From the NCBI GenBank assembly GCA_012840925.1, contig DUVS01000006.1, positions 28,017-92,016 of the forward strand: 64,000 nt of DNA, written 5' to 3'. Below the pieces are notes generated by a model. It searched no databases and had not been told where the DNA came from. It saw only the letters and a list, made by a program, of their open reading frames with translations. Both the position numbers and the translations under genes were made by a program. Shown piece by piece: positions 10,314 through 19,787 of this stretch. Position 1 is the first letter of the stretch; each line of letters starts with the position of its first letter. The stretch is from Bacillota bacterium (GTDB taxonomy: Bacteria > Bacillota > Limnochordia > Darwinibacteriales > DTU012).

Positions 10314-10351
10314 GCGTAAGCCTAAGCACAAAACATCGACACCTGTGAAAA

Positions 10352-10381
10352 AAGCCCGCTTGGGAAAACCTAAGCGGGCTT
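10352..10381. terminator. Bidirectional terminator
   Basis: AAGCCCGCTTGGG-AAAA-CCTAAGCGGGCTT with flanking A/T. Confidence 0.75.
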
Positions 10382-10399
10382 CGTGTCATGCATGCTTCC

Positions 10400-10996
10400 T
10401 TAGTATGTCTCTTTAAACAGCTCGAAATGGGCTTGAGGATGGATACATGCCGGGCATGTCTTTGGCGCTTCCGGGCCTTCGTGGACGTAACCACAATTAC
10501 CGCACTTCCAGGCAACGGGTTCAGGCCTCTTGAACACTGTACCATTGACAATGTTTTCCGCCAACTTCAAGAAGCGGATTTCATGACGCCTTTCCGCTTC
10601 GATAATGAAACGAAAGGCATTGGCAACCTCTGGAAAACCTTCCTCCTCGGCCGCTCTGGCAAACTCTGGATAGAGATGCTCCCACTCGTCGTTTTCGCCC
10701 TCAGCTGCAGCTTTAAGATTGTCATAGGTACTGCCTTGAGCCACAGGATAGGACGCATTCGTGATATTAATCTCAACTGGCAACTCACCTTCGAAGCCTT
10801 CTAGCAGAAGCTTCCAAAAACGTTTGGCATGTTCCTTTTCGTTGTCGGCTGTTTCGATAAAGATGTTGCGAATCTGCTTGTAGCCTTCTTTATCTGCGAT
10901 CGACGCATAATAGGTATACCGGTTGCGGGCCTGGCCTTCCCCGGCAAATGCCTTCAGCAAATTCTCTGCAGTTCTGGTACCTTTCAAGCTCTTCAT
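10400..10996 (-). CDS. rbr: Rubrerythrin
   Basis: ENLLKAFAGEGQARNRYTYYA, EIRFLKLAEN, C-terminal rubredoxin CGNCGYVHEGPEAPKTCPAC. Confidence 0.95.
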   Translation of the reverse strand: MKSLKGTRTAENLLKAFAGEGQARNRYTYYASIADKEGYKQIRNIFIETADNEKEHAKRFWKLLLEGFEGELPVEINITNASYPVAQGSTYDNLKAAAEGENDEWEHLYPEFARAAEEEGFPEVANAFRFIIEAERRHEIRFLKLAENIVNGTVFKRPEPVAWKCGNCGYVHEGPEAPKTCPACIHPQAHFELFKETY

Positions 10997-11032
10997 TTAC
11001 ATACCTCCTCATGAAAATTTGGTTTCTTTAAA

Positions 11033-11058
11033 ATCAGCGTCTTGTTACTGACGCTGAT
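11033..11058 (-). promoter_or_regulatory. Perfect 9-bp hairpin in rubrerythrin leader, followed by T4 on the minus strand
   Basis: ATCAGCGTC-AGTAACAA-GACGCTGAT-TTT, about 37 nt upstream of rbr start. Confidence 0.5.
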
Positions 11059-11146
11059 GGGGTGACATTTCATATTGCTACTAGTTATTATTCTTCGTTA
11101 TTGAAGGGGTAATTCCTGCTTTTTCCAGCGAATATTTTTCATTTCA

Positions 11147-11176
11147 TTGACATCGTGATTAAAACTACACTATACT
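11147..11176 (+). promoter_or_regulatory. Promoter of marR-RND operon
   Basis: TTGACA (11147-11152), 18-bp spacer, TATACT (11171-11176). Confidence 0.65.
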
Positions 11177-11183
11177 AGAAGAA

Positions 11184-11205
11184 AATGGTTCGCATACGAA
11201 TTATT
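11184..11205. promoter_or_regulatory. Candidate MarR operator
   Basis: AATGGTTCGCATACGAATTATT, symmetric AATnnTTCGnnnnCGAAnnATT, between -10 and marR start. Confidence 0.5.
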
Positions 11206-11227
11206 TTAACCGCTAGGAGGTGATTCG

Positions 11228-11695
11228 GTGCAGGGCCAGCTGCCAAGGAAAATCCTGGATCTCTTACGGGAAGCAAAGAGGAACTTCGAGAAACTGCTGC
11301 GCAGAGCCTTTGAACACTACCAACTGACCATACCGCAAATAGCCCTGATTATCCTGCTTAACGAAAATCAAGAGATGAGCATTTCTGATATCAGCCAAAA
11401 GATGGGGCTTTCCAAAAGCACTGTCAGTGGCATCATTGATCGCTTAGAACGAATAGGAATTGTTAGACGCAAACGCAGCGACAAAGATCGCCGCATCGTC
11501 ACGGCTGTTCTTACTGAGCAGTTTCAAATACGTGGCTCTGAGTTGGAGCAGAATTTCAACCGCTTACTCTGTGATATTTTCAATACGGTTTCTGAACAGG
11601 CTTTGTTGGAGATCATCAAGGGACTAGAAATGTTTAACGAAATTATCAGTGCCAATACTGACTCATTTGCTGCAAGTGAACTAAGTAGAGCCTAA
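11228..11695 (+). CDS. MarR family transcriptional regulator
   Basis: ISDISQKMGLSKSTVSGIIDRLERIGIVRRKRSDKDRRIVTAVLTEQ winged helix. Confidence 0.92.
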   Translation: MQGQLPRKILDLLREAKRNFEKLLRRAFEHYQLTIPQIALIILLNENQEMSISDISQKMGLSKSTVSGIIDRLERIGIVRRKRSDKDRRIVTAVLTEQFQIRGSELEQNFNRLLCDIFNTVSEQALLEIIKGLEMFNEIISANTDSFAASELSRA

Positions 11696-11708
11696 TTGAA
11701 CGATTGGA

Positions 11709-14700
11709 GTGGTAATGTTGTTTGCTGAATATAGTGTCAACCGTCCATATACCATAGTAGTAGGCCTAGTCATCGTTTTGATCCTAGGTGCCATCTCGGT
11801 TTATAATACAACGACGGATCTTCTGCCTAACATCAATCTACCTTACGCCGTGATCGTTACCACCTACCCCGGCGCTAGCCCTGAACTCATTGAGCTTAGT
11901 GTTACCCGCCCGATTGAGCAAGCCATGCTTACTCTGGGTAATATTCAAAACGTCTATTCAATGTCTGCTGACAATGTGTCCATCGTCATTCTCGAATTCA
12001 GTGAGATTACCAATATGGATTCAGCCATGATCGAGATTCGCGAGAACCTGGACATGATTACTGCATTCATGCCGAAAGAGATTGGTTCACCGATGATCAT
12101 GCGGATTAATCCTAATCTCTTGCCGGTATCGGTGGTATCGGTGGCCGTGGAGGGCCAGACATTAGCCGATACAAGCGAGTTCATTACTAATGTTATCATT
12201 CCTGAGTACGAACGGATCGTAGGTATCGCCTCTGTAACTGCAACTGGCCTGGTTAATAAGGAGATCCATATATCCCTGAATCAAGATAAAATTGACTTCC
12301 AAAAACAAAGACTCGAAGACCTGATTAATTCAATGCTGTTTCTACCCAGCTTATTCATGCAAGGCACTGATTTTACTGCACTCTTACAGCAATCAGGGTT
12401 TGATCTGGAACAGCTGAAGGATTTTGAACTGACCCAAGAAATGATCAGCGGCATTATTCAGGGACAAAATTTGAACATGCCCGCAGGTTATTTGCAGGGC
12501 CAGGACAATTCACTTCTGGTACGGGTTGGAGAGGGAATATCCACAATCGAGGAACTGGAGCAGCTGCCCTTGTTGGCTTTACCCTTTCCCGGGCACAAAC
12601 CAGTCACCCTTGCTGATATCAGCGATATCGACATCATCTACAACACTGGCAACACCTACACCAGGGTTAATGGTGAAGAAGCTGTAATGCTGGTATTCCA
12701 AAAGCAAACCGATTATTCAACCGCGAGTATTACCAAACAAATCCGTCAACAATCACAGCGGCTTATGGATAAGTATGAAGGGCTGCAGATCACTGCGTTG
12801 ATGGATCAAGGCATCTATATAGACCTCGTATTGGATTCGGTAGTTGATAACATAATTTATGGCGCCCTGTTGGCTGTCGCTATCCTGATCATCTTCCTGC
12901 GGAACATCAAACCTACATTTGTGGTCGCTGTTTCCATTCCAGTCAGTATTATTACCAGTTTTGTGCTGATGTATTTCAGCAATATTAGCTTGAACATTAT
13001 CTCCATTGGTGGCTTGGCCTTGGGTGTGGGGATGCTGGTCGACAATTCAATTGTCGTTATTGAAAATATCTACCGGATGCGCAGTGAAGGCAAATCGGCA
13101 AAAGTGGCTGCCATTAAAGGGACCAAGCAGGTAGCCGGTGCAATCACTGCCTCATCGTTAACTACAATAGCCGTGTTTCTGCCCATTGTCTTTACATACG
13201 GACTCACCAGAGAAATCTTTACAGATATGGCATTGACCATTACCTACTCACTAGGCGCCAGCCTGCTGGTAGCCTTGACTTTTGTGCCCATGATCTCATC
13301 GCGGCTCTTGGAACAGGAAGTGCCAAAACCAAGCCGGTTTACTCATGTTATGACCATTTTTTACAGCCGTCTGGTGCAAGGCGCTCTCCGGAAAAAAGCA
13401 CTGATCATAGCCATCACCATCGTACTTTTCATCGCAAGTTCCATTGGCGCCTGGCGGATGGGTACAGAGTTTCTCCCTGTTGGCGACAGTAACCAGATAA
13501 TGATGCAAATTGAACTGGCATCTGATCTGTCAACCGAGGAAGTGACGGCAGTAATCGATGAGCTGGCCAGCATTCTCGAAACAGTTGACGATATTGACAC
13601 CATTGGCATTAACTCAGGCGGCTCCATGCTGGGCCTGGGATTCGGCAGCGGCATGGGCGGCGGTATGGGCGTGGCCAGGACTTACTCCTGTTACCTGCTG
13701 TTGAAAGAAAACCGGAGCTTGACCAGCACCCAGATTGCTCAGAAAATCCGCGAGCAAACTGAGAAGTTGAATGCAACAATAACCATTAGTGCTTCAGGTA
13801 TGGATTTTACTGCTCTGACCGGAAGTCCAGTAGCTATGAATATTATGGGCCCGGACCTGGATACACTGCAGCGGATTGCCGAGGATGTGGCGGCCATTGT
13901 AGCAGATGTACCTGGTACGATCGAAGTTTCTGACGGCCTGGAAGACACAGCTCCAGAGCTGAGAATTATCGTTGACAAGCAGAAAAGCATTGCTAAAGGA
14001 ATCACCGTAGGCCAGGTATTACTGGCGGTGAATCAAAAGCTGAACTCCGCTTCATCTGTGACCACCTTAAGAGCCGGCAACACAGAATACAGTGTCTTTG
14101 TCACCGATCCCGAGGCTGAAATCCAAAGCCAAAGCGATCTGCTGGAATTGACAGTCGATTCATTTGTTGGTGAACCGGTGCGGATCGGTGATATTGCTGC
14201 CCTGGAGGAAGCCACAGGCTTTGCCACAATCATGCGGCAGAATCAACAACGTTATATCACTGTATCGGCGAATGTTGCCGAAGGTTATAATGTCGGCAAT
14301 ATCAGCAGGGAGATTGATCGCCGCCTCGCCAGCTATCAACTTCCAGAAGGATATAAAGTGGAATATGGCGGCGAGCAGCTGCTGATTCTGGAGTCATTCG
14401 ATGATCTCACCTTAGTTCTGTTTGTCGGCGTGATCTTGATCTACTTGGTGATGGTGGCTGAGTTTCAATCCTTACTGTCACCCCTGATTGTCATGGCTAC
14501 TATCCCCCTTGCCTTTACCGGCGGCTTTCTGGGATTGATCTTCACCGGCAATCCACTGAGCATGGTAGCGTTTATCGGTTTGATCATCTTAACCGGTGTA
14601 GTGGTCAACAATGGTATTGTCCTGATTGACTACATCAATCAACTCCGCGATCAAGGAATGGCAAAGCAAGAAGCGATTGTGGAGGCCTGCCGGGTACGGC

Positions 14701-14885
14701 TGCGGCCAATTTTGATGACAGCCTTGACCACAATTTTTGGCCTGTCCACCATGAGTCTCGGAGTGGGCATGGGTACAGATATGATTCAACCGATGGCTAT
14801 CACAGCCATTTGTGGTTTGACTTATGCAACAATTTTGACCTTGTTTGTCGTCCCCATTTTGTACGATGTCACCAACCGCAGCTAA
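11709..14885 (+). CDS. RND (AcrB/HAE1, YerP/SwrC-like) efflux transporter; start probably ATG 11715
   Basis: 1058 aa; YPGASPELIELSVTRPIEQAML, GGLALGVGMLVDNSIVVIENIYR, IPLAFTGGFLGLI. Confidence 0.93.
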   Translation: MVMLFAEYSVNRPYTIVVGLVIVLILGAISVYNTTTDLLPNINLPYAVIVTTYPGASPELIELSVTRPIEQAMLTLGNIQNVYSMSADNVSIVILEFSEITNMDSAMIEIRENLDMITAFMPKEIGSPMIMRINPNLLPVSVVSVAVEGQTLADTSEFITNVIIPEYERIVGIASVTATGLVNKEIHISLNQDKIDFQKQRLEDLINSMLFLPSLFMQGTDFTALLQQSGFDLEQLKDFELTQEMISGIIQGQNLNMPAGYLQGQDNSLLVRVGEGISTIEELEQLPLLALPFPGHKPVTLADISDIDIIYNTGNTYTRVNGEEAVMLVFQKQTDYSTASITKQIRQQSQRLMDKYEGLQITALMDQGIYIDLVLDSVVDNIIYGALLAVAILIIFLRNIKPTFVVAVSIPVSIITSFVLMYFSNISLNIISIGGLALGVGMLVDNSIVVIENIYRMRSEGKSAKVAAIKGTKQVAGAITASSLTTIAVFLPIVFTYGLTREIFTDMALTITYSLGASLLVALTFVPMISSRLLEQEVPKPSRFTHVMTIFYSRLVQGALRKKALIIAITIVLFIASSIGAWRMGTEFLPVGDSNQIMMQIELASDLSTEEVTAVIDELASILETVDDIDTIGINSGGSMLGLGFGSGMGGGMGVARTYSCYLLLKENRSLTSTQIAQKIREQTEKLNATITISASGMDFTALTGSPVAMNIMGPDLDTLQRIAEDVAAIVADVPGTIEVSDGLEDTAPELRIIVDKQKSIAKGITVGQVLLAVNQKLNSASSVTTLRAGNTEYSVFVTDPEAEIQSQSDLLELTVDSFVGEPVRIGDIAALEEATGFATIMRQNQQRYITVSANVAEGYNVGNISREIDRRLASYQLPEGYKVEYGGEQLLILESFDDLTLVLFVGVILIYLVMVAEFQSLLSPLIVMATIPLAFTGGFLGLIFTGNPLSMVAFIGLIILTGVVVNNGIVLIDYINQLRDQGMAKQEAIVEACRVRLRPILMTALTTIFGLSTMSLGVGMGTDMIQPMAITAICGLTYATILTLFVVPILYDVTNRS

Positions 14886-14891
14886 GGAACA

Positions 14892-14929
14892 AGCCCTGGA
14901 AGGCAAATGCTTCCAGGGCTCAGTTTTCT
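14892..14929 (+). terminator. Rho-independent terminator after RND gene
   Basis: AGCCCTGGAAG-GCAAATG-CTTCCAGGGCT then CAGTTTTCTT. Confidence 0.75.
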
Positions 14930-14948
14930 TGTTGAGCTTATCCGTCTC

Positions 14949-15626
14949 TCAGTGAATCCGTTTTGACAGTTCCTTGACTAAGCCATTGTGATATCCCACA
15001 ATAACCTGACTTGCATAACCGATAAATAATCCATTGTCCACGACACCAACCATCCTATTCAGGTGATCATGGGTTTCCCCTGGTTTGTCCAGCTGACCCA
15101 TCCTGCAGTCAAGGATGTAATTGCCATTATCTGTGATGTAGGGTTGACCATCAGTGGTGCGAAGCTGTGGATTATACCCCAACTCAGTAAGCTTCCGCAT
15201 AGTGACCTCATAGCCGAAAGGCACTACTTCCACCGGTAGTGGGAACTGGCCCAGCCGTTGGACAACCTTGCTTTCATCTACGATAATGATCAGCCTCTTA
15301 GAAGCGGCAGCTACGATCTTTTCCCGCAGCAAAGCGCCGCCGCCGCCTTTAATAAGATTCCAGTCCGGATCAACTTCATCAGCACCGTCAATGGTAAGAT
15401 CAATCTGATTCACACCGGCAAACGTGACAAGATCAATTCCCCGTTCTCTCGCCAGCTTCTCGGAGCGGGTTGAGGTGGCGATCCCGCGAATTTTAAGGCC
15501 TTGCTTCACCAGTTCCCCCAGTTTATCAATGGCATAAGCCACTGTTGAGCCTGTCCCCAATCCGACTATCATTCCATCTTCAACGAATTCTACAGCCTTT
15601 TCTGCCGCCAGCCTTTTGGCTTCCAT
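14949..15626 (-). CDS. rpiA: Ribose-5-phosphate isomerase A
   Basis: VGLGTGSTVAYAIDKLGE, DGADEVDPDWNLIKGGGGALLREKI. Confidence 0.96.
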   Translation of the reverse strand: MEAKRLAAEKAVEFVEDGMIVGLGTGSTVAYAIDKLGELVKQGLKIRGIATSTRSEKLARERGIDLVTFAGVNQIDLTIDGADEVDPDWNLIKGGGGALLREKIVAAASKRLIIIVDESKVVQRLGQFPLPVEVVPFGYEVTMRKLTELGYNPQLRTTDGQPYITDNGNYILDCRMGQLDKPGETHDHLNRMVGVVDNGLFIGYASQVIVGYHNGLVKELSKRIH

Positions 15627-15649
15627 TGCATCACCTCATATCCCATCAA

Positions 15650-16381
15650 TCAATTGTCTTCTTGCTTGAAAAAACTGAATCTCTGCAGCCAAGCCAGAAT
15701 CTGATCCCGATACAACACGCCAAGAACAAAGAGCAGTACTGCGGCAACCGACAACACGATGGCCGTTAAAAAATCCCGCTCTTGTAAATTGGCACCGATA
15801 TAAGCTGAAAAGAAAACTCCCGGGATTCTGGCAATACTGGCAATGATGATAAACTGCAGGGGCTTCACCGGTGTCAAACCGCCAACATAAGTCAGCAAAT
15901 CCTTAGGCAGCCCAGGTATAAGAAAGAGGACGAAGATAACACTATATGCTTTCTTGCTGGTCATCAAATCGGCAAAACGAGTCAATTTTTCTTCAGAAAC
16001 CAGCTGCTTAACTAAGGAGTACCCCGCAATGCGGGCCAGCCCAAAAACAGTCAGCGAGCCGACAACGACACCAACCAGCAAGTATGTGGTTGCCAACCAG
16101 GTACCGTAAATGTACCCTCCGGCAACCTGTACAACCTCTCCAGGTATGGCCGTGATAATTATCTGTACAATCTGAATGCCGATGTAAACCAAAACCCCGA
16201 GATGGCCGTAGGATAAGATCATCGTCCGTAAACGCTCTGGATTGCTGGCCATTTCTGTTACCGCCGGAGCATATTTAATAGTAAGCCAGGCCAACAAAGC
16301 CAAACAGGACATGGCTACAAGCAGGTTGATGATCAAGCCTCTGGTTAGCCGCAAACAAGAATCACTCCATTCCACTAACAC
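15650..16381 (-). CDS. TVP38/TMEM64 (DedA-like) membrane protein
   Basis: IPGEVVQVAGGYIYGTWLATTYLLVGVVVGSLTVFGLARIAGY, FLIPGLPKDLLTYVGGLT. Confidence 0.88.
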   Translation of the reverse strand: MLVEWSDSCLRLTRGLIINLLVAMSCLALLAWLTIKYAPAVTEMASNPERLRTMILSYGHLGVLVYIGIQIVQIIITAIPGEVVQVAGGYIYGTWLATTYLLVGVVVGSLTVFGLARIAGYSLVKQLVSEEKLTRFADLMTSKKAYSVIFVLFLIPGLPKDLLTYVGGLTPVKPLQFIIIASIARIPGVFFSAYIGANLQERDFLTAIVLSVAAVLLFVLGVLYRDQILAWLQRFSFFKQEDN

Positions 16382-16430
16382 TATACCGTATTCTCAGCGA
16401 AAATTCAAAACAAATCATGGAATTAAATAA

Positions 16431-16457
16431 GAGCCTAAGCTACTCTGTCCTAGGCTC
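16431..16457 (-). terminator. Terminator downstream of PAS-MCP gene
   Basis: GAGCCTA...TAGGCTC stem followed by TTATTTAATT on minus strand. Confidence 0.5.
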
Positions 16458-16522
16458 CCCTTGCCATCCTGCCTTTTTGTCCCTGTTTAACCGTGGGATC
16501 TGTCTTGGGGTTTTCAACTAAC

Positions 16523-17329
16523 CTATTTCTCTTGTTTGACTTCTTCCCACAACTGCAGGATCTTCTGCACAAGCGAGTTGACCTCTTCGATAGCCTCCCT
16601 CACCTGGATCGTAGCTTTTTGGGACTGATCTGACAGCTGTCCTACTTCCCGGGCCACAATCTCAAATCCCCGGCCATACTCACCGACCCGGGCTGCTTCG
16701 ATGGCCGCATTAATCGCCACCATCTTGGTCTGCTTGGCAATATTGGCGATCCCGTCCACCAGGTTTTCAATTTTCGCCGGTATGGCAGACAAGTCTACAA
16801 TCATCTGCTCCACCATATCCTGTTGCTCTTCGATTTTCTGCGATGCTAGGGTTTTCTCTTTTTCTAAGTTTTTCTGTGCAGTAATATCATGTCCAAAACC
16901 GAACAAGCCAACAATGTCTCCGTGATCATCATAGATCGGATATTTATCCGTAACTATCCAACACTCTACGCCGTCTGTGCTGATCACCTGTTCAACCCGG
17001 TTGGTGATAGTCTCACCTTTCTTCAATACCTTGCAGTCATCTTCATAAAATTTCTCTGCCAAATGCCTAGGGAACATCTCGAAATCAGTTTTGCCTATCA
17101 CATCCGACGCCTTGACAAATCCGGCCTGGGTGTAGTTGGCCTTATTCGCCACAATTTTTCTGGCTTCGTGGTCTTTAACATAGATTGAACTTGGCAAGTG
17201 ATCAAGAACTGTATATAGAATCCGTCGTTCCCACTCAAGCTTTTCTCGCAATTCTTCGATTGTCTCATCTCCGATAAGCTCTTTAAAAAGAGAACTTAGA
17301 CTGATCGTTGCCATGCTAACACTCCCCAT
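16523..17329 (-). CDS. Soluble PAS domain plus short MCP signalling domain
   Basis: PAS (VLDHLPSSIYVKDHEARKIVANKAN...GKTDFEMFP) then [39 protein letters not shown]; no TM. Confidence 0.85.
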   Translation of the reverse strand: MGSVSMATISLSSLFKELIGDETIEELREKLEWERRILYTVLDHLPSSIYVKDHEARKIVANKANYTQAGFVKASDVIGKTDFEMFPRHLAEKFYEDDCKVLKKGETITNRVEQVISTDGVECWIVTDKYPIYDDHGDIVGLFGFGHDITAQKNLEKEKTLASQKIEEQQDMVEQMIVDLSAIPAKIENLVDGIANIAKQTKMVAINAAIEAARVGEYGRGFEIVAREVGQLSDQSQKATIQVREAIEEVNSLVQKILQLWEEVKQEK

Positions 17330-17514
17330 TTTGTGATATTTGGGATTATCTGGTAATTACTTGTTTCTACCAGAGATGGACAATTTCCTCTAAATTTTCT
17401 TTGTTTTTATTGACCAACCAGGTTCCTAAAGATTGATCCATTTCTCTCCCAGGCATGTTATAATAGCACTAGCAAGCTTATAAACGCACTGTTCAGTGAT
17501 AAGGAGTGGAGCAG

Positions 17515-18315
17515 ATGCAGATTCTGAAATGCTTTCCTGGCGGAAAATTCAAAGCCCTGACCATGAGCTACGACGATGGCAAAGAAGCGGATCGCAGGCT
17601 GATTGAGATTTTCAACCGCTATGGAATCAAGGCGACTTTTCATCTCAACTCTGGATTACTAGGCCGTGATGGAAGGATTCCTGCCACCGAAGTCAAGAGT
17701 TTATACAGGGGACATGAAGTTGCTGCCCATTCTGTGACTCATCCCACCATCGCCCGCTGTCCGCAAGAGCTGATGGTCCACGAGTTACTGCAGGACCGGA
17801 TCTTGCTTGAATCACTGGTAGGTTATCCTGTCCGGGGGTTGTCATATCCAAACGGATCCCACAGCCCTCAGCTGCGAGCACTGCTGCCCCATCTTGGTTT
17901 TGCCTATGCCAGAGTAGTTGGTAATACCCACAGTTTCAGTCTGCCGGAGGATCTTTATCAGTGGCAGTCCACATGTCATCACAACCATAATCTCCTTGCC
18001 AACGGAGAGCGCTTCGTCAGCTTTCATAAAAAGCAGTATTTGTATCTGATGTACGTCTGGGGCCATAGCTATGAATTCGATAATGACCAAAACTGGGATC
18101 TAATTGAAGAATTCTGCAAGCTCACCGGTAACCGTGATGATATCTGGTATGCCACGAACCTTGAAATTGTTGACTATCTGGCTGCTTTTGACCGCCTGCA
18201 GTTTGCCGCATCCGGAAGCTTTGTCTACAATCCATCGGTGCAGTCAGTCTGGTTGAGTGTCGATGGCACTGTAATAGAGGTTAAAGCAGGGCAACAAGTA
18301 CAGCTGCAAAACTAG
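17515..18315 (+). CDS. Polysaccharide deacetylase (NodB-like) family
   Basis: LTMSYDDGKEADRRLIEIFNRYGIKATFHLNSG, EVAAHSVTHPTIAR; ORF track start 17506 (GTG). Confidence 0.85.
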   Translation: MQILKCFPGGKFKALTMSYDDGKEADRRLIEIFNRYGIKATFHLNSGLLGRDGRIPATEVKSLYRGHEVAAHSVTHPTIARCPQELMVHELLQDRILLESLVGYPVRGLSYPNGSHSPQLRALLPHLGFAYARVVGNTHSFSLPEDLYQWQSTCHHNHNLLANGERFVSFHKKQYLYLMYVWGHSYEFDNDQNWDLIEEFCKLTGNRDDIWYATNLEIVDYLAAFDRLQFAASGSFVYNPSVQSVWLSVDGTVIEVKAGQQVQLQN

Positions 18316-18335
18316 GCCTGCGTTGGCGGATTCTG

Positions 18336-18367
18336 AACCGAAAACGCTGAACCCATTTCGGTTTTCT
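18336..18367 (+). terminator. Terminator after polysaccharide deacetylase gene
   Basis: AACCGAAA...TTTCGGTT then TTC. Confidence 0.45.
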
Positions 18368-18444
18368 GGCCTGGCGGTAAGCATTCTTGTCACTCTTAGT
18401 GATGGTCTCGATGCTGATCCTATATCGAGTGCAAACAGGCCTGC

Positions 18445-19431
18445 CTATGCCACCGGCATTTTAAAACCCATTGCTTCCCGCACCTCAGCCACGGTTTCTT
18501 GAGCCAACCTGCGGGCATGTTTAGCCCCACCATCCAGAATCTCGATCAATTGATCCGGTTTGGCCAACAGTTCAAAAGTACGCTCCCGAATCGGGGCCAA
18601 AGCAGTTACGATGGCTTCACCGAGTTCCTGCTTCAAGTCTGCGTAGCGGAGGGATTGGTTGGCATATTCTGCCCGGAACTTCTCAACCAGATCAGGTTCG
18701 GCAAAAGCTTCCAGCAGAGTAAAGAGATTCTTAACTCCTGGCCCCATCTCACCGCCCTGCGGTCCGGGATCAGTCACAGCACGCCGAATCTTCTTACGAA
18801 TCGTATCATCATCGTCATCCATGGCAATATAACTGCCCTCAATACTTTTTGACATTTTACTGGTGGGATCGTTGAGGGCCATGATCCGGGCAGCTTTGGT
18901 GAGAATAGGCTGCGGTTCCGGGAAAGTTTCTTTGAACATGGTATTAAACCGCCGGGCGATCTCCCTGGTCAACTCCAAATGTTGGATCTGATCATCGCCA
19001 ACGGGTACGAACTCTGCTTTATAGATCAAAATATCCGATGCCATCAGAATCGGGTAGTTCATCAACCCGGCAAAAACTCCGCTCTTTTGCCGTTCCGCTT
19101 TTTCTTTGAACTGGGTCATCCGCTCTAAGGCACCGATCGACGTAATACAGGTTAACAGCCACGTCAGCTCCGCGTGTTCTGGAACCGAAGACTGCACAAA
19201 TAATGTAGTCTTGTCCGGATCAATCCCCGCTGCAATCAAAGTAGCCGCCAGCTCCAGTACCCGTTTGTGGAGCTGCTCCGGTTGATACTCCACTGTTATG
19301 GCGTGATAATCAACAACGCAAAACAAACTCTCATACTTGTGCTGCAGCTCCACCCAATTCCTAATTGCTCCCAGATAATTGCCAATATGGATGTTTCCTG
19401 TTGGTTGAATTCCTGAAAATACTCGCTGCAT
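18445..19431 (-). CDS. trpS: Tryptophanyl-tRNA synthetase
   Basis: MQRVFSGIQPTGNIHIGNYLGAIRNW, KMSKS; ORF track start 19476 lies in the leader. Confidence 0.96.
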   Translation of the reverse strand: MQRVFSGIQPTGNIHIGNYLGAIRNWVELQHKYESLFCVVDYHAITVEYQPEQLHKRVLELAATLIAAGIDPDKTTLFVQSSVPEHAELTWLLTCITSIGALERMTQFKEKAERQKSGVFAGLMNYPILMASDILIYKAEFVPVGDDQIQHLELTREIARRFNTMFKETFPEPQPILTKAARIMALNDPTSKMSKSIEGSYIAMDDDDDTIRKKIRRAVTDPGPQGGEMGPGVKNLFTLLEAFAEPDLVEKFRAEYANQSLRYADLKQELGEAIVTALAPIRERTFELLAKPDQLIEILDGGAKHARRLAQETVAEVREAMGFKMPVA

Positions 19432-19460
19432 CAATATTTCCCCCTTGTGCTGATTATAAA

Positions 19461-19727
19461 AATGATCCCGCCCCAAAGGGACGAGATCACGACTCGCGGT
19501 ACCACCCTAATTAACTTATCACAGATAAGTTCCCTCTCAGCCTGATAACGGAGGCTGCCGGTCTAGCCTACTCCCTGCCATGGGCAAGTTTCGGTAAACT
19601 GCTCCTAGGCCCATTCCCCAACCCCCATCTTGCCGGTTCCCACCACCCACCGACTCTCTGAAAAGACAAGGAGCAGGTACTATCCCTATTCATCGCCACT
19701 GCCAATTGCATAGACAGGTCAATTATA
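19461..19727 (-). promoter_or_regulatory. T-box leader of trpS with terminator
   Basis: Antiterminator core AGGGTGGTACCGCG (19495-19508); terminator GATCTCGTCCC-TTTG-GGGCGGGATCATTTTT; AGAGAGTCGGTGGGTGGTGGGAACCGGC stem I element; UGG in GAAUGGGCC is a possible specifier. Confidence 0.92.
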
Positions 19728-19733
19728 TTAACT

Positions 19734-19762
19734 ATTATAGTCAATCTGATCTGTAAATGCAA
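19734..19762 (-). promoter_or_regulatory. Promoter of T-box/trpS
   Basis: TTGCAT, 17 bp, TATAAT on minus strand. Confidence 0.65.
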
Positions 19763-19787
19763 GCGGAATCAGGCACAATACTCAGCC

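Noticed and set aside
18316-18445. Minus-strand coding-like stretch (ETITKSDKNAYRQARKPKWVQRFRFRIRQRR)
   Set aside because: No start or SD, runs antisense into the deacetylase gene; judged chance composition.
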